Shown here piece after piece: positions 35,697 through 44,397 of a stretch of DNA of 64,000 nt. A program made the position numbers and the translations under genes. A model generated the notes under the pieces. That model worked only from the letters and a program-made list of their open reading frames with translations. It made no database searches and was not told where the DNA came from. Position 1 is the stretch's first letter, and the number at the start of each line of letters is the position of its first letter. Source of the stretch: Desertivirga arenae (lineage in GTDB: Bacteria > Bacteroidota > Bacteroidia > Sphingobacteriales > Sphingobacteriaceae); NCBI RefSeq assembly GCF_017355785.1, contig NZ_JAFEWE010000017.1, forward strand, positions 1 to 64,000, read 5' to 3'.

Positions 35697-37325
35697 GTGC
35701 AGAAACTATATTTAAAGGCCTTAACCACCGCCCTTCTATTATGGCTGGCCTGGCCTCCTATGTCCTTTACAGCTCCACTCCTGTTGGTAGCTTTTGTTCC
35801 TTTATTACTTAGTACTGAGGCTATAATTGATGGGCAAGTTGCTAAGAAAGGACAAAAGATATTTGGTCTTGCTTTCCTTACCTTCTTCATCTGGAACACT
35901 TCCTGTATCTACTGGGTGTTTAACTCACTCAACTCTGTAATGCCAGCATGGGTAGCGATACTGATATCTCTAATCCCTTTTGGTCTTGCCGCTGTACTAA
36001 TGACTATAGCCTGGTGGTTGTACTATCAGTTGAGAAAGGTTAGCAACAGATTTACCGGGTATGTTGGATTGGTTTGCTTCTGGGTGGGCTACGAATATCT
36101 TCACCAAACATGGGATCTATCCTTCCCATGGATGACCCTTGGAAACGGTTTCGCATCTTCTCACCAACTGGTGCAATGGTATGAATATACTGGAGTGTAT
36201 GGAGGCACGATCTGGATTCTGGTGGCCAATATTCTGACCTTCGAACTAACGCTTGCAAGAAGCGTTTCGGATGACAAGGCTGTGGCCAGGCAGAAAAAGC
36301 TGCTGCCGGGATTATCTGCCTGGGTACTTGTTCCTATTATGGTTTCGCTTACGATGTACAACAAGTATCAGGAACACGAAAATCCTGCTAATGTAGTTGT
36401 AGTTCAACCAAATGTTGATCCCTATGAGAAGTTCGGGTCTCTCCCGGGATCTCTTCAAATACAAAATCTAATAAAACTGTCAGACTCTTTAGGACAACCT
36501 AATACTGAATATTTTATATGGCCGGAAACAGCTATAACGGACAATGCTGATGAAGATAAACTTCAGACCAATCCAGACTTCTTAAGGATACAGTCCTTTC
36601 TTGGCAAATATAAAAATGGAAATGTTTTATCAGGCATAGAGAGCTTTGCGTGGTATGATACTGAAAAGACCGAAACTGCCAGGCTGATCGAGGAAAACAG
36701 GAGATATATCGATGTATTTAATGCTGCTATCCAGATAGAAAATTCCTCGCGGGTGCAACTCTACCATAAATCGAAATTGGTTCCCGGTGTGGAACAAACT
36801 CCTTTTGCTCATTCTCTTGCATTTTTAAAGCCCCTTTTTAAAGCCTTTGGGGGGGCGACTGGTGACTACGGACATCAGGACGAGCCTTCGGTTTTTTATG
36901 CACAAAGCGGTATGGGAGTTTCGCCAGTGATCTGCTACGAGTCTATTTGGGGTGAATATGTGGCAGAAAGCGTGAAGAAAGGTGCTCAGTTTATTGCAAT
37001 AGTAACTAACGATGGCTGGTGGGGTAATACTTCGGGCAAGGACCAACATTTTGCTTATGCAAAGCTTCGGGCTATTGAAAGCCGAAGATGGGTGGCCCGT
37101 TCAGCGAACACGGGTATTTCCGGATTCATCAATCAACGGGGAGATGTTGTAAAACAAAGCAAATGGTGGATGCCTACTGCTTTGAAAGCTGATATTAATC
37201 TCAACGAAGAACTAACATTTTATGTGAAGTACGGAGATTATGTCGCCTATTTAGCCATAATAGCAGGTATTGCTTTAATCATTCTTTTAGCTTTTAGAAA
37301 GCTGAGCGGCAAAGTAAGGAAATGA
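35697..37325 (+). CDS. lnt: Apolipoprotein N-acyltransferase
   Basis: Lnt adds the third acyl chain to lipoproteins in the inner membrane. The 542-residue protein starts with GTG at 35697. No in-frame ATG lies nearer than the first membrane helix. Several membrane helices occupy about residues 1-225, then a nitrilase-like domain carries the catalytic triad Glu277 (WPETA), Lys358 (YHKSKLVPG) and Cys413 (VICYES). A final membrane helix follows near 515-535. Lipoproteins such as the SusD-like protein in this window are its expected substrates. Confidence 0.95.
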   Translation: MQKLYLKALTTALLLWLAWPPMSFTAPLLLVAFVPLLLSTEAIIDGQVAKKGQKIFGLAFLTFFIWNTSCIYWVFNSLNSVMPAWVAILISLIPFGLAAVLMTIAWWLYYQLRKVSNRFTGYVGLVCFWVGYEYLHQTWDLSFPWMTLGNGFASSHQLVQWYEYTGVYGGTIWILVANILTFELTLARSVSDDKAVARQKKLLPGLSAWVLVPIMVSLTMYNKYQEHENPANVVVVQPNVDPYEKFGSLPGSLQIQNLIKLSDSLGQPNTEYFIWPETAITDNADEDKLQTNPDFLRIQSFLGKYKNGNVLSGIESFAWYDTEKTETARLIEENRRYIDVFNAAIQIENSSRVQLYHKSKLVPGVEQTPFAHSLAFLKPLFKAFGGATGDYGHQDEPSVFYAQSGMGVSPVICYESIWGEYVAESVKKGAQFIAIVTNDGWWGNTSGKDQHFAYAKLRAIESRRWVARSANTGISGFINQRGDVVKQSKWWMPTALKADINLNEELTFYVKYGDYVAYLAIIAGIALIILLAFRKLSGKVRK

Positions 37326-37387
37326 GATCTTTGAACTATCCTTTTGCAGGATTAGTCACCGAATAAGAAATATTAATGAATAAAAAA

Positions 37388-37415
37388 CGGCCAGGTAACA
37401 AAGGAAACCTGGCCG
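37388..37415 (-). terminator. Terminator after the Rrf2 gene
   Basis: CGGCCAGGT (37388-37396) and ACCTGGCCG (37407-37415) form a perfect 9-bp stem with a 10-nt loop. On the minus strand the stem is followed by TTTTTTA. It lies about 115 bases after the Rrf2 stop codon and probably ends the sulfite reductase operon. Confidence 0.8.
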
Positions 37416-37531
37416 CTTGCTTAACCCTTAATCACCCAACCTTTGTTTTTCTTAAGAAAATACCTTGGTCAAAAAATCAGGGTAAATAAATAACACTCTG
37501 TTTAATTAGTTGTTCTGAAATTCTACAAAAA

Positions 37532-38035
37532 CTACTGGGCTGAACCGCTGAAATCGCCTTTAAAGTTCTCTTCAGAGACATCTTCCGCCTTTTCAGAAAG
37601 CATCTTCTCTTGTAAAGAATCTTCCCGTTCGATCATGTCTGCAAGACTTGTTTGTGTAAGGACATTTAATGTGGCATCGCGCACATCCTTCATCACATCC
37701 CTGATACCACAATACAACTCACTTGTGCACTCTTCACACTTTTCGTAGAAATTCAAGCTAACACAAGGCAGTAAAGCAATAGGACCATCTATTACCCTTA
37801 TAATTCCAGCTAATTTAATTTCATCAGCCTTCTTCATAAGATAATATCCACCACCTGCTCCTTTTTTACTACCAAGGAAACCACTGCGCTTTAGTTCGAG
37901 CAGTATTGCTTCAAGGAACTTCTTGGGGAGTTGTTCTTTTTCTGCAATTTGAGCGATCAGCATTGGCTTATTGTCCTTATTTCTGGCAAGAGCCATTAAT
38001 GCCTTAACTGCGTATTTAGTCTTTTTAGTTAACAC
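37532..38035 (-). CDS. Rrf2 family transcription regulator
   Basis: The 167-residue protein has the Rrf2 winged helix-turn-helix (about residues 1-85, KTKYAVKALMALARN and GSKKGAGGGYYLMKK). Four Cys (91, 100, 103 and 109, in PCVSLNFYEKCEECTSELYC) follow where Fe-S-binding members such as IscR have ligands, so a metal or Fe-S cofactor is possible. It lies downstream of siroheme and sulfite reductase genes on the same strand, suggesting control of sulfur assimilation like CymR. A palindrome at 38083-38099 is a candidate operator for its own gene. Confidence 0.92.
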   Translation of the reverse strand: MLTKKTKYAVKALMALARNKDNKPMLIAQIAEKEQLPKKFLEAILLELKRSGFLGSKKGAGGGYYLMKKADEIKLAGIIRVIDGPIALLPCVSLNFYEKCEECTSELYCGIRDVMKDVRDATLNVLTQTSLADMIEREDSLQEKMLSEKAEDVSEENFKGDFSGSAQ

Positions 38036-38062
38036 TGCTTAAATATTTGAAAAGAATTTCAG

Positions 38063-38099
38063 CAAACTTACAACAAATATTTCATTTCTATCCGAAATG
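38063..38099 (-). promoter_or_regulatory. Promoter and palindrome before the Rrf2 gene
   Basis: The minus strand reads TAAGTTTG at 38063-38070, matching TAnnTTTG, 27 bases before the start codon. Upstream, CATTTC and GAAATG (38083-38099) form a 6-bp inverted repeat with a 5-nt spacer close to the expected -33 position. This is the arrangement of a repressor-controlled promoter and could be autoregulated. Confidence 0.5.
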
Positions 38100-38115
38100 C
38101 AAGCCTGTCAGAATC

Positions 38116-38844
38116 TTATCCAAGTAAATAAGGAAATACTATATGACCGATCCACATTAAGGCTACAGCAAGGATCAGATAAAAAAGAAAATATAAAGGC
38201 TTGTATTTCCTGGCAGGTTTTGGTGAAGATACTGAAAGACCACTGGTAATACTATTCAACTGCCGGATCTTTTCAGAAAAATCTCCTTTAAGGCTATTCC
38301 GGATCTTCTCCATGTTATCCAGAAGATCATCAATTTCTGCAGGGAAGGTTTCGTTTAGAACTTCTTTAACACGTTTGGAGATGGTTGGAGATTTACCATT
38401 TGTAGATATAGCTATCTTCAAATTCCCCTTTTGCACAATAGAGCCGAGGTAGAAATCGCATAGTGCCGGCTTATCAGCTACATTTGTTAAGACTCCTCTT
38501 TCTTTACATAAGGCATGAATCTCTGCACTGATCTCTTTATCATTGATAGCAACAATAGCGAGATCTATTCCATCCAAGTCGCCGGGGGTAAAAGGTTTTT
38601 CAAGATAGGGGATACTGTGTTTCTGAAGAAGGTCTCGTACAGGAGGAAAGATCTCAGAAGCAACGAGCTTTACTTTTGCTTCCGGGCTATTATTTAAAAC
38701 TGCCGAAAGTTTCTCCTCTCCCACATTTCCGCCACCAACGATCAGTAGGTTTAATTTTTCAAGCTTTAAAAAAACGGGAAAGAGCGTATTCTGCTCTTTC
38801 CCGTTTGTATTAGTATTTTGATTACTTTCTGTTATTACAGACAT
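38116..38844 (-). CDS. Precorrin-2 dehydrogenase/sirohydrochlorin ferrochelatase
   Basis: The protein resembles yeast Met8p and the CysG N-terminal domain, which oxidise precorrin-2 and insert iron to make siroheme. Of 242 residues, about 20-200 form the core: FPVFLKLEKLNLLIVGGGNVGEEK (NAD-binding), then NVADKPALCDFYLGSIVQKGNLKIAISTNGKSP. A C-terminal membrane helix (about 215-240, YFLFYLILAVALMWIGHIV) is an addition not found in Met8p. The neighbouring sulfite reductase needs siroheme, and the two genes are 9 bases apart, so the pairing is functional. Confidence 0.93.
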   Translation of the reverse strand: MSVITESNQNTNTNGKEQNTLFPVFLKLEKLNLLIVGGGNVGEEKLSAVLNNSPEAKVKLVASEIFPPVRDLLQKHSIPYLEKPFTPGDLDGIDLAIVAINDKEISAEIHALCKERGVLTNVADKPALCDFYLGSIVQKGNLKIAISTNGKSPTISKRVKEVLNETFPAEIDDLLDNMEKIRNSLKGDFSEKIRQLNSITSGLSVSSPKPARKYKPLYFLFYLILAVALMWIGHIVFPYLLG

Positions 38845-38853
38845 TTAATCGAT

Positions 38854-40959
38854 TTAAATTTCAGTATTAACTAGTTGTGCCTCGCGGAACTCTTTAAGCT
38901 GCTGATTGAACAACTTAGATTGCTCCAGGTAATATTGAGCAAACTCTTTAGTTGGTTCATTCTGGTTTAGTTGGTAAACCAACTCGTCAAAAGAAGAGGG
39001 AAGGGCAACTTTTCCAGTAGCAACTAATTTCTCGTCGAAATCTTTGACAATACCTGCCTGTGTATTTGTTTTAACTCCTTCTGAAACTAACAATGCTTTA
39101 GCTGAATTAATAAAACCAGTATATGCATGGTAAATTGCATCTGAGTAATCAGACTTTGCAAAGGCTTCTTCGCTCCATTGAATTCTTTCTTCCGCTTCGA
39201 ATAACAGCGTGGCTACAAGGTCAATAAGTACACTAGCACACTCACCTACCCCAATTTCAGGCTTGTAAGGTTCAGTTTGTTCCCAATCGATAAAATCATC
39301 CGGAGTGATATTCTCCTGGCTTGCAATGGGGTTCAGCAGTTCGTAGAAGTAAATCTTACCTTGTCTGTTATAGTACTGGTTGTATAATTCACCTTCCTGA
39401 GCATTAGCAAAGTAATCATCTAATAACGTACGAAGAACCTGAGGTCCACGTTTGCTGGGAACTTTGATCACTTTCTCTGAAGCAACCCCTGTTCCATTTC
39501 CTGTAGGTCCCCCGCCTAATAATACCTGAAGTGCCGGAGCAACCATCTTTCCAACTTTCATACTTGAACCATGAAAACCGATAGCTGCCATGGCATGCTG
39601 ACCGCAGGAGTTTATACATCCACTAATTTTAATCAGGATGTCTTTATTATAGATCAATTCAGGGTATTCCTCTAAAAGGACCCGTTCTAATTCACGGGTG
39701 ATACCGGTGCTATTTGAAATACCAAGATTACATGTATCAGTTCCCGGGCAGGAAGTGATATCAATAACGCTCTCAAATCCAGGCTGTGCAAGCCCCAATT
39801 CGTTCAATTTCTCGAACAAATAAGGCAGACTCTCCTCGCGTACAAAGCGCAACATTAAACCTTGGGTATTGGTAAGGCGAATATCATCTGCTGCTGTAGT
39901 ACGAACAATATCAACCAGTTTACGGGCTATCGGAGTTTTAATATCTCCATTTTGCACTCTCACCCCTACAGACACAAAACCTTCCTGCTTCTGAGGATAG
40001 ATATTTGATTTCAGCCACTGCTGGTATTTAACAGAGTCGGTTATCTCAAGAACAGGAACCTGGTTAGCAGGAAGTACAGGCTGAGGGACATCCCTGTTAA
40101 TCTTATATTCCTTAACTTTCAGTGCCTTGCGCTCCTGCTCTGCAAGTTCAAGGATCTTGTCTTTTCCAAAATCCTGAATTAGATATTTAAACCTGGCTTT
40201 ATTACGTTTAGCACGCTCGCCATAGCGGTCAAAGATCCTGATAATTGATTCTGCAAAGGGGATGATTTGATCTTCGTGTATGAATTCAGCTACCTCTTCT
40301 GCAATATGAGGCTGAGATCCTAAACCTCCTGCCATTACCACTTTGAATCCGCGGACTTCCTGACCATTCTCTATTTTCAACTTAGGAATGAATCCCAAAT
40401 CGTGCATAAAGGCAAAACCAGTATCTCTATCAGAAGACGAAAACGCAATTTTAAATTTACGTCCCATATCCTGACAAATAGGATTTCTCAGAAGATACTC
40501 AAAGAAAGCTTGAGCATAAGGTGTTATATCAAAGGGTTCTTCCGGGTCAACTCCGGCCATTGCAGAACCTGTTACATTTCTTACTGTATTTCCGCAAGCT
40601 TCACGAAGTGTGATGGAATCTTTCTCGAGTTCAGCCCATAGCTCTGGAGTACGTTCCAGACTAACAAAATGTATCTGAATATCCTGACGAGTTGTAATGT
40701 GAAGATTTCCTGTAGCAAATTCATCAGAAACATCAGAAATGCGTAACAATTGTGCAGTAGAAACCTTTCCGTATGGTAATTTGATACGTACCATCTGAAC
40801 TCCCTGTTGACGCTGCCCATAAACACCACGAGCTAATCGTAAGCTTCTGAACTTCTCTTCGTGTATCTTTCCCTCTCTGAACATCCTGATCTTTTTCTCA
40901 AGCTCAATGATGTCTTTCTGTACAATGGGGTTTTCCAGTTCAGATCTAAAACTTTGCAT
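38854..40959 (-). CDS. Siroheme sulfite reductase with HEPN-like C-terminal domain
   Basis: The enzyme should reduce sulfite (possibly nitrite) using a siroheme-4Fe4S centre. Cys404, Cys410, Cys448 and Cys452 (TSCPGTDTC and SGCINSCGQH) form the C-x5-C...C-x3-C cluster site. The paired ferredoxin-type halves and GNLHITTRQDIQIH fit the NirA/CysI family, a ferredoxin-dependent form. About 130 extra residues (from roughly 570) are helical and HEPN-like (EEAFAKSDYSDAIYHAYTGFINSAKALL). Followed by siroheme synthase and Rrf2 genes, it is part of assimilatory sulfate use. Confidence 0.93.
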   Translation of the reverse strand: MQSFRSELENPIVQKDIIELEKKIRMFREGKIHEEKFRSLRLARGVYGQRQQGVQMVRIKLPYGKVSTAQLLRISDVSDEFATGNLHITTRQDIQIHFVSLERTPELWAELEKDSITLREACGNTVRNVTGSAMAGVDPEEPFDITPYAQAFFEYLLRNPICQDMGRKFKIAFSSSDRDTGFAFMHDLGFIPKLKIENGQEVRGFKVVMAGGLGSQPHIAEEVAEFIHEDQIIPFAESIIRIFDRYGERAKRNKARFKYLIQDFGKDKILELAEQERKALKVKEYKINRDVPQPVLPANQVPVLEITDSVKYQQWLKSNIYPQKQEGFVSVGVRVQNGDIKTPIARKLVDIVRTTAADDIRLTNTQGLMLRFVREESLPYLFEKLNELGLAQPGFESVIDITSCPGTDTCNLGISNSTGITRELERVLLEEYPELIYNKDILIKISGCINSCGQHAMAAIGFHGSSMKVGKMVAPALQVLLGGGPTGNGTGVASEKVIKVPSKRGPQVLRTLLDDYFANAQEGELYNQYYNRQGKIYFYELLNPIASQENITPDDFIDWEQTEPYKPEIGVGECASVLIDLVATLLFEAEERIQWSEEAFAKSDYSDAIYHAYTGFINSAKALLVSEGVKTNTQAGIVKDFDEKLVATGKVALPSSFDELVYQLNQNEPTKEFAQYYLEQSKLFNQQLKEFREAQLVNTEI

Positions 40960-40986
40960 TACCTATAGAATTAATATTTGGAACTT

Positions 40987-40994
40987 CAAAACTA
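40987..40994 (-). promoter_or_regulatory. Candidate -7 element for the sulfite reductase operon
   Basis: The minus strand reads TAGTTTTG, matching TAnnTTTG, 27 bases before the sulfite reductase start codon. The -33 region is poor. A 5-bp inverted repeat with a 5-nt spacer (ATACC...GGTAT, 41066-41080) lies further upstream and may be an activator or repressor site. Confidence 0.4.
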
Positions 40995-41216
40995 CGAATT
41001 ATAAACCCTTTGCTGAAATTTAAGTTTAAAGACAGAAGCACAGACAGTTAATTATGACATTCTTGATACCAAGGTGGTATTTTCTGTAAAAACATGGTAC
41101 TAATGGAAAGTGTTAGAAAATAACGAACTGGAATTCTGCCGTTTGCCTCTATTAAAACCAAAACGGTTTGAACATTTTCCACAAATAGATTTACTTTAGA
41201 TTCAAACACATTAAAA

Positions 41217-42179
41217 ATGACAGAAGTTAACATTCCACGCCTTGATCTTAATGATTATTTACAGGGCAGCGCGGAGCAGAAAAAGCAATTTTCTGAGGAT
41301 ATAGGTAAAGCATTTACGGAGACCGGCTTTGTTACTATTGCTAATCATGGCATGACTAAAGAGCTAATGGATAGACTCTATAGCGAGGTTAAGAATTTTT
41401 TCAGCCTGCCTGAAGAAATAAAGCTTAAATATGAAAAAGCAGAGCTGGCAGGACAAAGAGGCTATACCAGTAAGGGTAAAGAAAAAGCGAAAGATTCGAA
41501 GACCCCGGATCTCAAAGAATTTTGGCAAAGGGGGCAAACCGTTACAGATGAGGATGTAATCAAAGACATTTACCCTGATAATATAATTGTTGATGAAGTG
41601 CCTGGATTTAACGAAGTAACTAAAGAGGTTTACGAACGTTTAGAAACCGCTGGGAAACATTTGCTACGCGCAATTTCTGTTTATCTTGGATTGGACGAGA
41701 ACTACTTTGATGGCAAAGTACACAATGGGAACTCAATCCTTCGAGCAATTCATTACTTTCCAATCGAAAATCCAGATTCCATCCCTGCGGATGCTGTTAG
41801 GGCGGGAGCGCATGAAGACATCAATCTTATTACCTTACTAATTGGAGCGAGTGCAGATGGCCTGGAGGTTTTAACACGAAATGGAGAGTGGTATCCTGTT
41901 AAAGCCAATGTAGAAGATATTGTAGTAAACGTTGGAGATATGCTGCAGCGATTAACAAATAACAAGTTGAAATCTACCACGCACCGGGTAGTGAATCCCC
42001 CTCGTGAATTAATGAAAACGTCGCGCTATTCCGTTCCTTTCTTTCTTCACCCCAAAAGCGAGATGGACCTGACCTGTCTGGAGAATTGTATCGATGAGCA
42101 ACATCCGAAAGCCTATCCTGATACTACTGCCGGAGAATATCTTGACGAACGTTTAAGAGAAATCGGTTTAAAGAAATAA
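41217..42179 (+). CDS. 2-oxoglutarate/Fe(II) oxygenase, isopenicillin-N-synthase-like
   Basis: The 320-residue cytosolic protein belongs to the 2OG-Fe(II) oxygenase family. The iron triad is visible as His and Asp in AHEDINLIT (about residues 196-204) and His in STTHRVVNP (about 252), and the 2-oxoglutarate Arg and Ser in SRYSVPFF. The N-terminal DIOX_N-type region includes DIGKAFTETGFVTIANHG. The substrate cannot be told from the sequence. It is transcribed divergently from the sulfite reductase operon, separated by 257 bases, and ends before a terminator at 42204. Confidence 0.9.
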   Translation: MTEVNIPRLDLNDYLQGSAEQKKQFSEDIGKAFTETGFVTIANHGMTKELMDRLYSEVKNFFSLPEEIKLKYEKAELAGQRGYTSKGKEKAKDSKTPDLKEFWQRGQTVTDEDVIKDIYPDNIIVDEVPGFNEVTKEVYERLETAGKHLLRAISVYLGLDENYFDGKVHNGNSILRAIHYFPIENPDSIPADAVRAGAHEDINLITLLIGASADGLEVLTRNGEWYPVKANVEDIVVNVGDMLQRLTNNKLKSTTHRVVNPPRELMKTSRYSVPFFLHPKSEMDLTCLENCIDEQHPKAYPDTTAGEYLDERLREIGLKK

Positions 42180-42203
42180 GGATTCCAATATCTTTCAATT
42201 GAT

Positions 42204-42243
42204 AAAAGGAGCCATTTTAGCAAGATGAATGGCTCCTTTTTTT
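42204..42243 (+). terminator. Terminator after the 2OG-Fe(II) oxygenase gene
   Basis: AAAAGGAGCCATT (42204-42216) pairs perfectly with AATGGCTCCTTTT (42228-42240) around an 11-nt loop and runs into a plus-strand T-run to 42243. Confidence 0.9.
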
Positions 42244-42333
42244 AATAGCAATGAGGAGTCTTATGAGGAATTGAGAGCTTCTGCTCGCGAGTTTTTTTAT
42301 CTACATTTAAATGTTTAACAATCATATTCTTAC

Positions 42334-43986
42334 ATGTTAACAAGAGAAGAAATTTTTGGATACGAAATAGATCCACAGTATTCCACTTCTGTCGCCTATT
42401 TTTCTATGGAATTTGCTATTGACCAGGCTTTAAAGATTTATTCTGGAGGACTTGGATTCTTAGCAGGCTCGCACCTAAGGAGTGCTTATGAAGAAAGACA
42501 AAATTTAATAGGAATAGGAATTCTATGGAAGTACGGCTATTACAATCAGGAATGGGATGAGAATGCACATATGAAGGCCTCCTATATTGAAAAAAATTAC
42601 TCTTTTCTTGAAGACACTGGCATTCTCTTCGATATAGAGGTACACGGCTCGCCAGTTAAAGTGAAAGCCTGGCTCTTACGCCCTCAGGTATTTGGATCGG
42701 CTCCCTTATTTTTATTAAGCACTGATGTTCCTGAAAATGATTACTTATCTCAAACCATTACCCGCCGCTTATACGATTCTAATGAAAATACCCGCATTGC
42801 CCAATCTATTCTTCTAGGGACAGGTGGAGCCAGGCTTCTGGACATTCTGGGGTTGACACCTGATGTTTACCATATGAATGAAGGCCACTCTGTTTCTTTA
42901 AATTTTTATCTCTACTCTAAGTTTAAAAGCTTACCTGAAGTTAATAAGCGTGTTGTCTTTACAACCCATACCCCGGAAGCAGCGGGAAACGAAGAACATC
43001 GTTTTGAAAAGCTTAAACAGATGAGCTTTTTTTACCACATGCAGGATCATGAGGTGAAACATTTGCTGGGGATGCATGGTGATAACTTCAATTACACCCT
43101 GGCAGCTTTAAAATTTGCGAGAAGGGCTAACGCTGTTTCTAAAATGCATGAGACCGTTTCAAGAGACATGTGGAAAGGTTATTCTGGAATATGCTCGATC
43201 AACTCCATTACCAACGCTCAAAATAAAAACTATTGGGCTGATCCGATCTTAGACAAAGCGATTAAAGAGGACAATGACGAGGCAATAATATCGCGAAAAA
43301 GAGAGCTTAAAAAAGAGCTATTTAAGGAAGTAGCCAATCAAACCGGGAAACTATTCAGGGACGACATCCTAACTATTGTATGGGCCAGGAGGTTTGCAGC
43401 TTATAAGAGGGCAGATTTGCTAATGTATAATTGGGAGCGCTTTATCCAACTGATCAACAACAAAGAGCAGCCGGTACAAGTAATCTGGGCGGGAAAGCCT
43501 TATCCTGAAGATTATAATGCTATAGGTCTTTTTAACCATATAATAAACCGTATAAAACCCATCAAGAACGCCGCCGTGCTAACTGGATATGAGCTGGGTC
43601 TGTCCGGGATGTTAAAGAAAGGCTCTGACATCTGGCTTAATAATCCCCGACTTTATCGTGAAGCTTCCGGGACAAGTGGCATGTCGGCTGCTATGAATGG
43701 TAGCATCAATTGTTCGATCCCGGATGGGTGGATCCCGGAGTTTGCCAGGGATAAGGAAAACTCTTTTGTAGTAGAGCCAGCAGAGGAAGAGCTTAGCCTG
43801 GAAGAGCGTGATAAAGTGGAGGCAGTACGATTAATCGACACTGTTGAAAAAGTGGCGGTGCCGATGTATTATAACAACCAGAAAGAATGGTTACAGATCT
43901 TAAAGAATGGGGCACATCAAGTAGTTCCAGACTTCGAGTCGGGTAGGATGGTTAAAGAGTATTATGAACTAATGTATAAATACTAG
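42334..43986 (+). CDS. GT35-like glucan phosphorylase homologue lacking the PLP lysine
   Basis: The 550-residue protein belongs to the alpha-glucan phosphorylase (GT35) lineage: AYFSMEFAI near the start, YSGGLGFLAGSH, TTHTPEAAGNE, VWARRFAAYKRADLL (350-364) with the phosphate-binding Arg and Lys, and NNPRLYREASGTSGM. The position that carries the PLP Schiff-base Lys (EASGTSGMK in relatives) is Ser451 (EASGTSGMS). It is also shorter than typical phosphorylases (over 800). It may therefore be a glycosyltransferase, a binding protein or an inactive homologue. It is 1 base upstream of dgkA. Confidence 0.85.
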   Translation: MLTREEIFGYEIDPQYSTSVAYFSMEFAIDQALKIYSGGLGFLAGSHLRSAYEERQNLIGIGILWKYGYYNQEWDENAHMKASYIEKNYSFLEDTGILFDIEVHGSPVKVKAWLLRPQVFGSAPLFLLSTDVPENDYLSQTITRRLYDSNENTRIAQSILLGTGGARLLDILGLTPDVYHMNEGHSVSLNFYLYSKFKSLPEVNKRVVFTTHTPEAAGNEEHRFEKLKQMSFFYHMQDHEVKHLLGMHGDNFNYTLAALKFARRANAVSKMHETVSRDMWKGYSGICSINSITNAQNKNYWADPILDKAIKEDNDEAIISRKRELKKELFKEVANQTGKLFRDDILTIVWARRFAAYKRADLLMYNWERFIQLINNKEQPVQVIWAGKPYPEDYNAIGLFNHIINRIKPIKNAAVLTGYELGLSGMLKKGSDIWLNNPRLYREASGTSGMSAAMNGSINCSIPDGWIPEFARDKENSFVVEPAEEELSLEERDKVEAVRLIDTVEKVAVPMYYNNQKEWLQILKNGAHQVVPDFESGRMVKEYYELMYKY

Positions 43987-43987
43987 A

Positions 43988-44392
43988 TTGGAAGATCAAA
44001 AATTCGTCTCACCGCAAGGGCAACATTCATTGAAGAAATTCCTTAAAGGCTTCACTTATGCCTTTAAGGGAATTCAATATGCCTTTAAAACTCAGATCAA
44101 TTTCAAGTTTCATACGACAGCCGGAGTGTTCACCATTTTGGCTGGCTATTATTTTAATCTAAATACAGCAGAATGGCTTTGGATAATGGCGGCGGTTTCG
44201 TTAGTTCTGATATCCGAGCTATTTAATACTGCCCTAGAGTTACTGGTTGACCTGGTATCGCCTGGATATAATAAAAAAGCAGGGGCAGTTAAAGATCTTG
44301 CAAGTGGAGCTGTATTAGTTACCGCTGTATTTGCCCTGGCAGTGGGAGTAATTATATTTCTACCAAAACTTGGCGTAAATTTAAGTCCGTAA
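43988..44392 (+). CDS. dgkA: Diacylglycerol/undecaprenol kinase family protein
   Basis: The 134-residue membrane protein belongs to the small DgkA family, which phosphorylates diacylglycerol or undecaprenol. The signature runs SELFNTALELLVDLVSPGYNKKAGAVKDLASGAVL, with two or three membrane helices and an N-terminal amphipathic helix (FLKGFTYAFKGIQYAFK). The start is TTG at 43988, immediately after the stop codon of the upstream gene. No ATG serves the N-terminus. It precedes recO by 5 bases. Confidence 0.92.
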   Translation: MEDQKFVSPQGQHSLKKFLKGFTYAFKGIQYAFKTQINFKFHTTAGVFTILAGYYFNLNTAEWLWIMAAVSLVLISELFNTALELLVDLVSPGYNKKAGAVKDLASGAVLVTAVFALAVGVIIFLPKLGVNLSP

Positions 44393-44397
44393 GAATT

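Noticed and set aside
42334-43986. Sequencing error explaining the Ser at the PLP lysine position
   Set aside because: The codon is TCG and the reading frame is intact on both sides, so a Lys codon would need two or three base changes.
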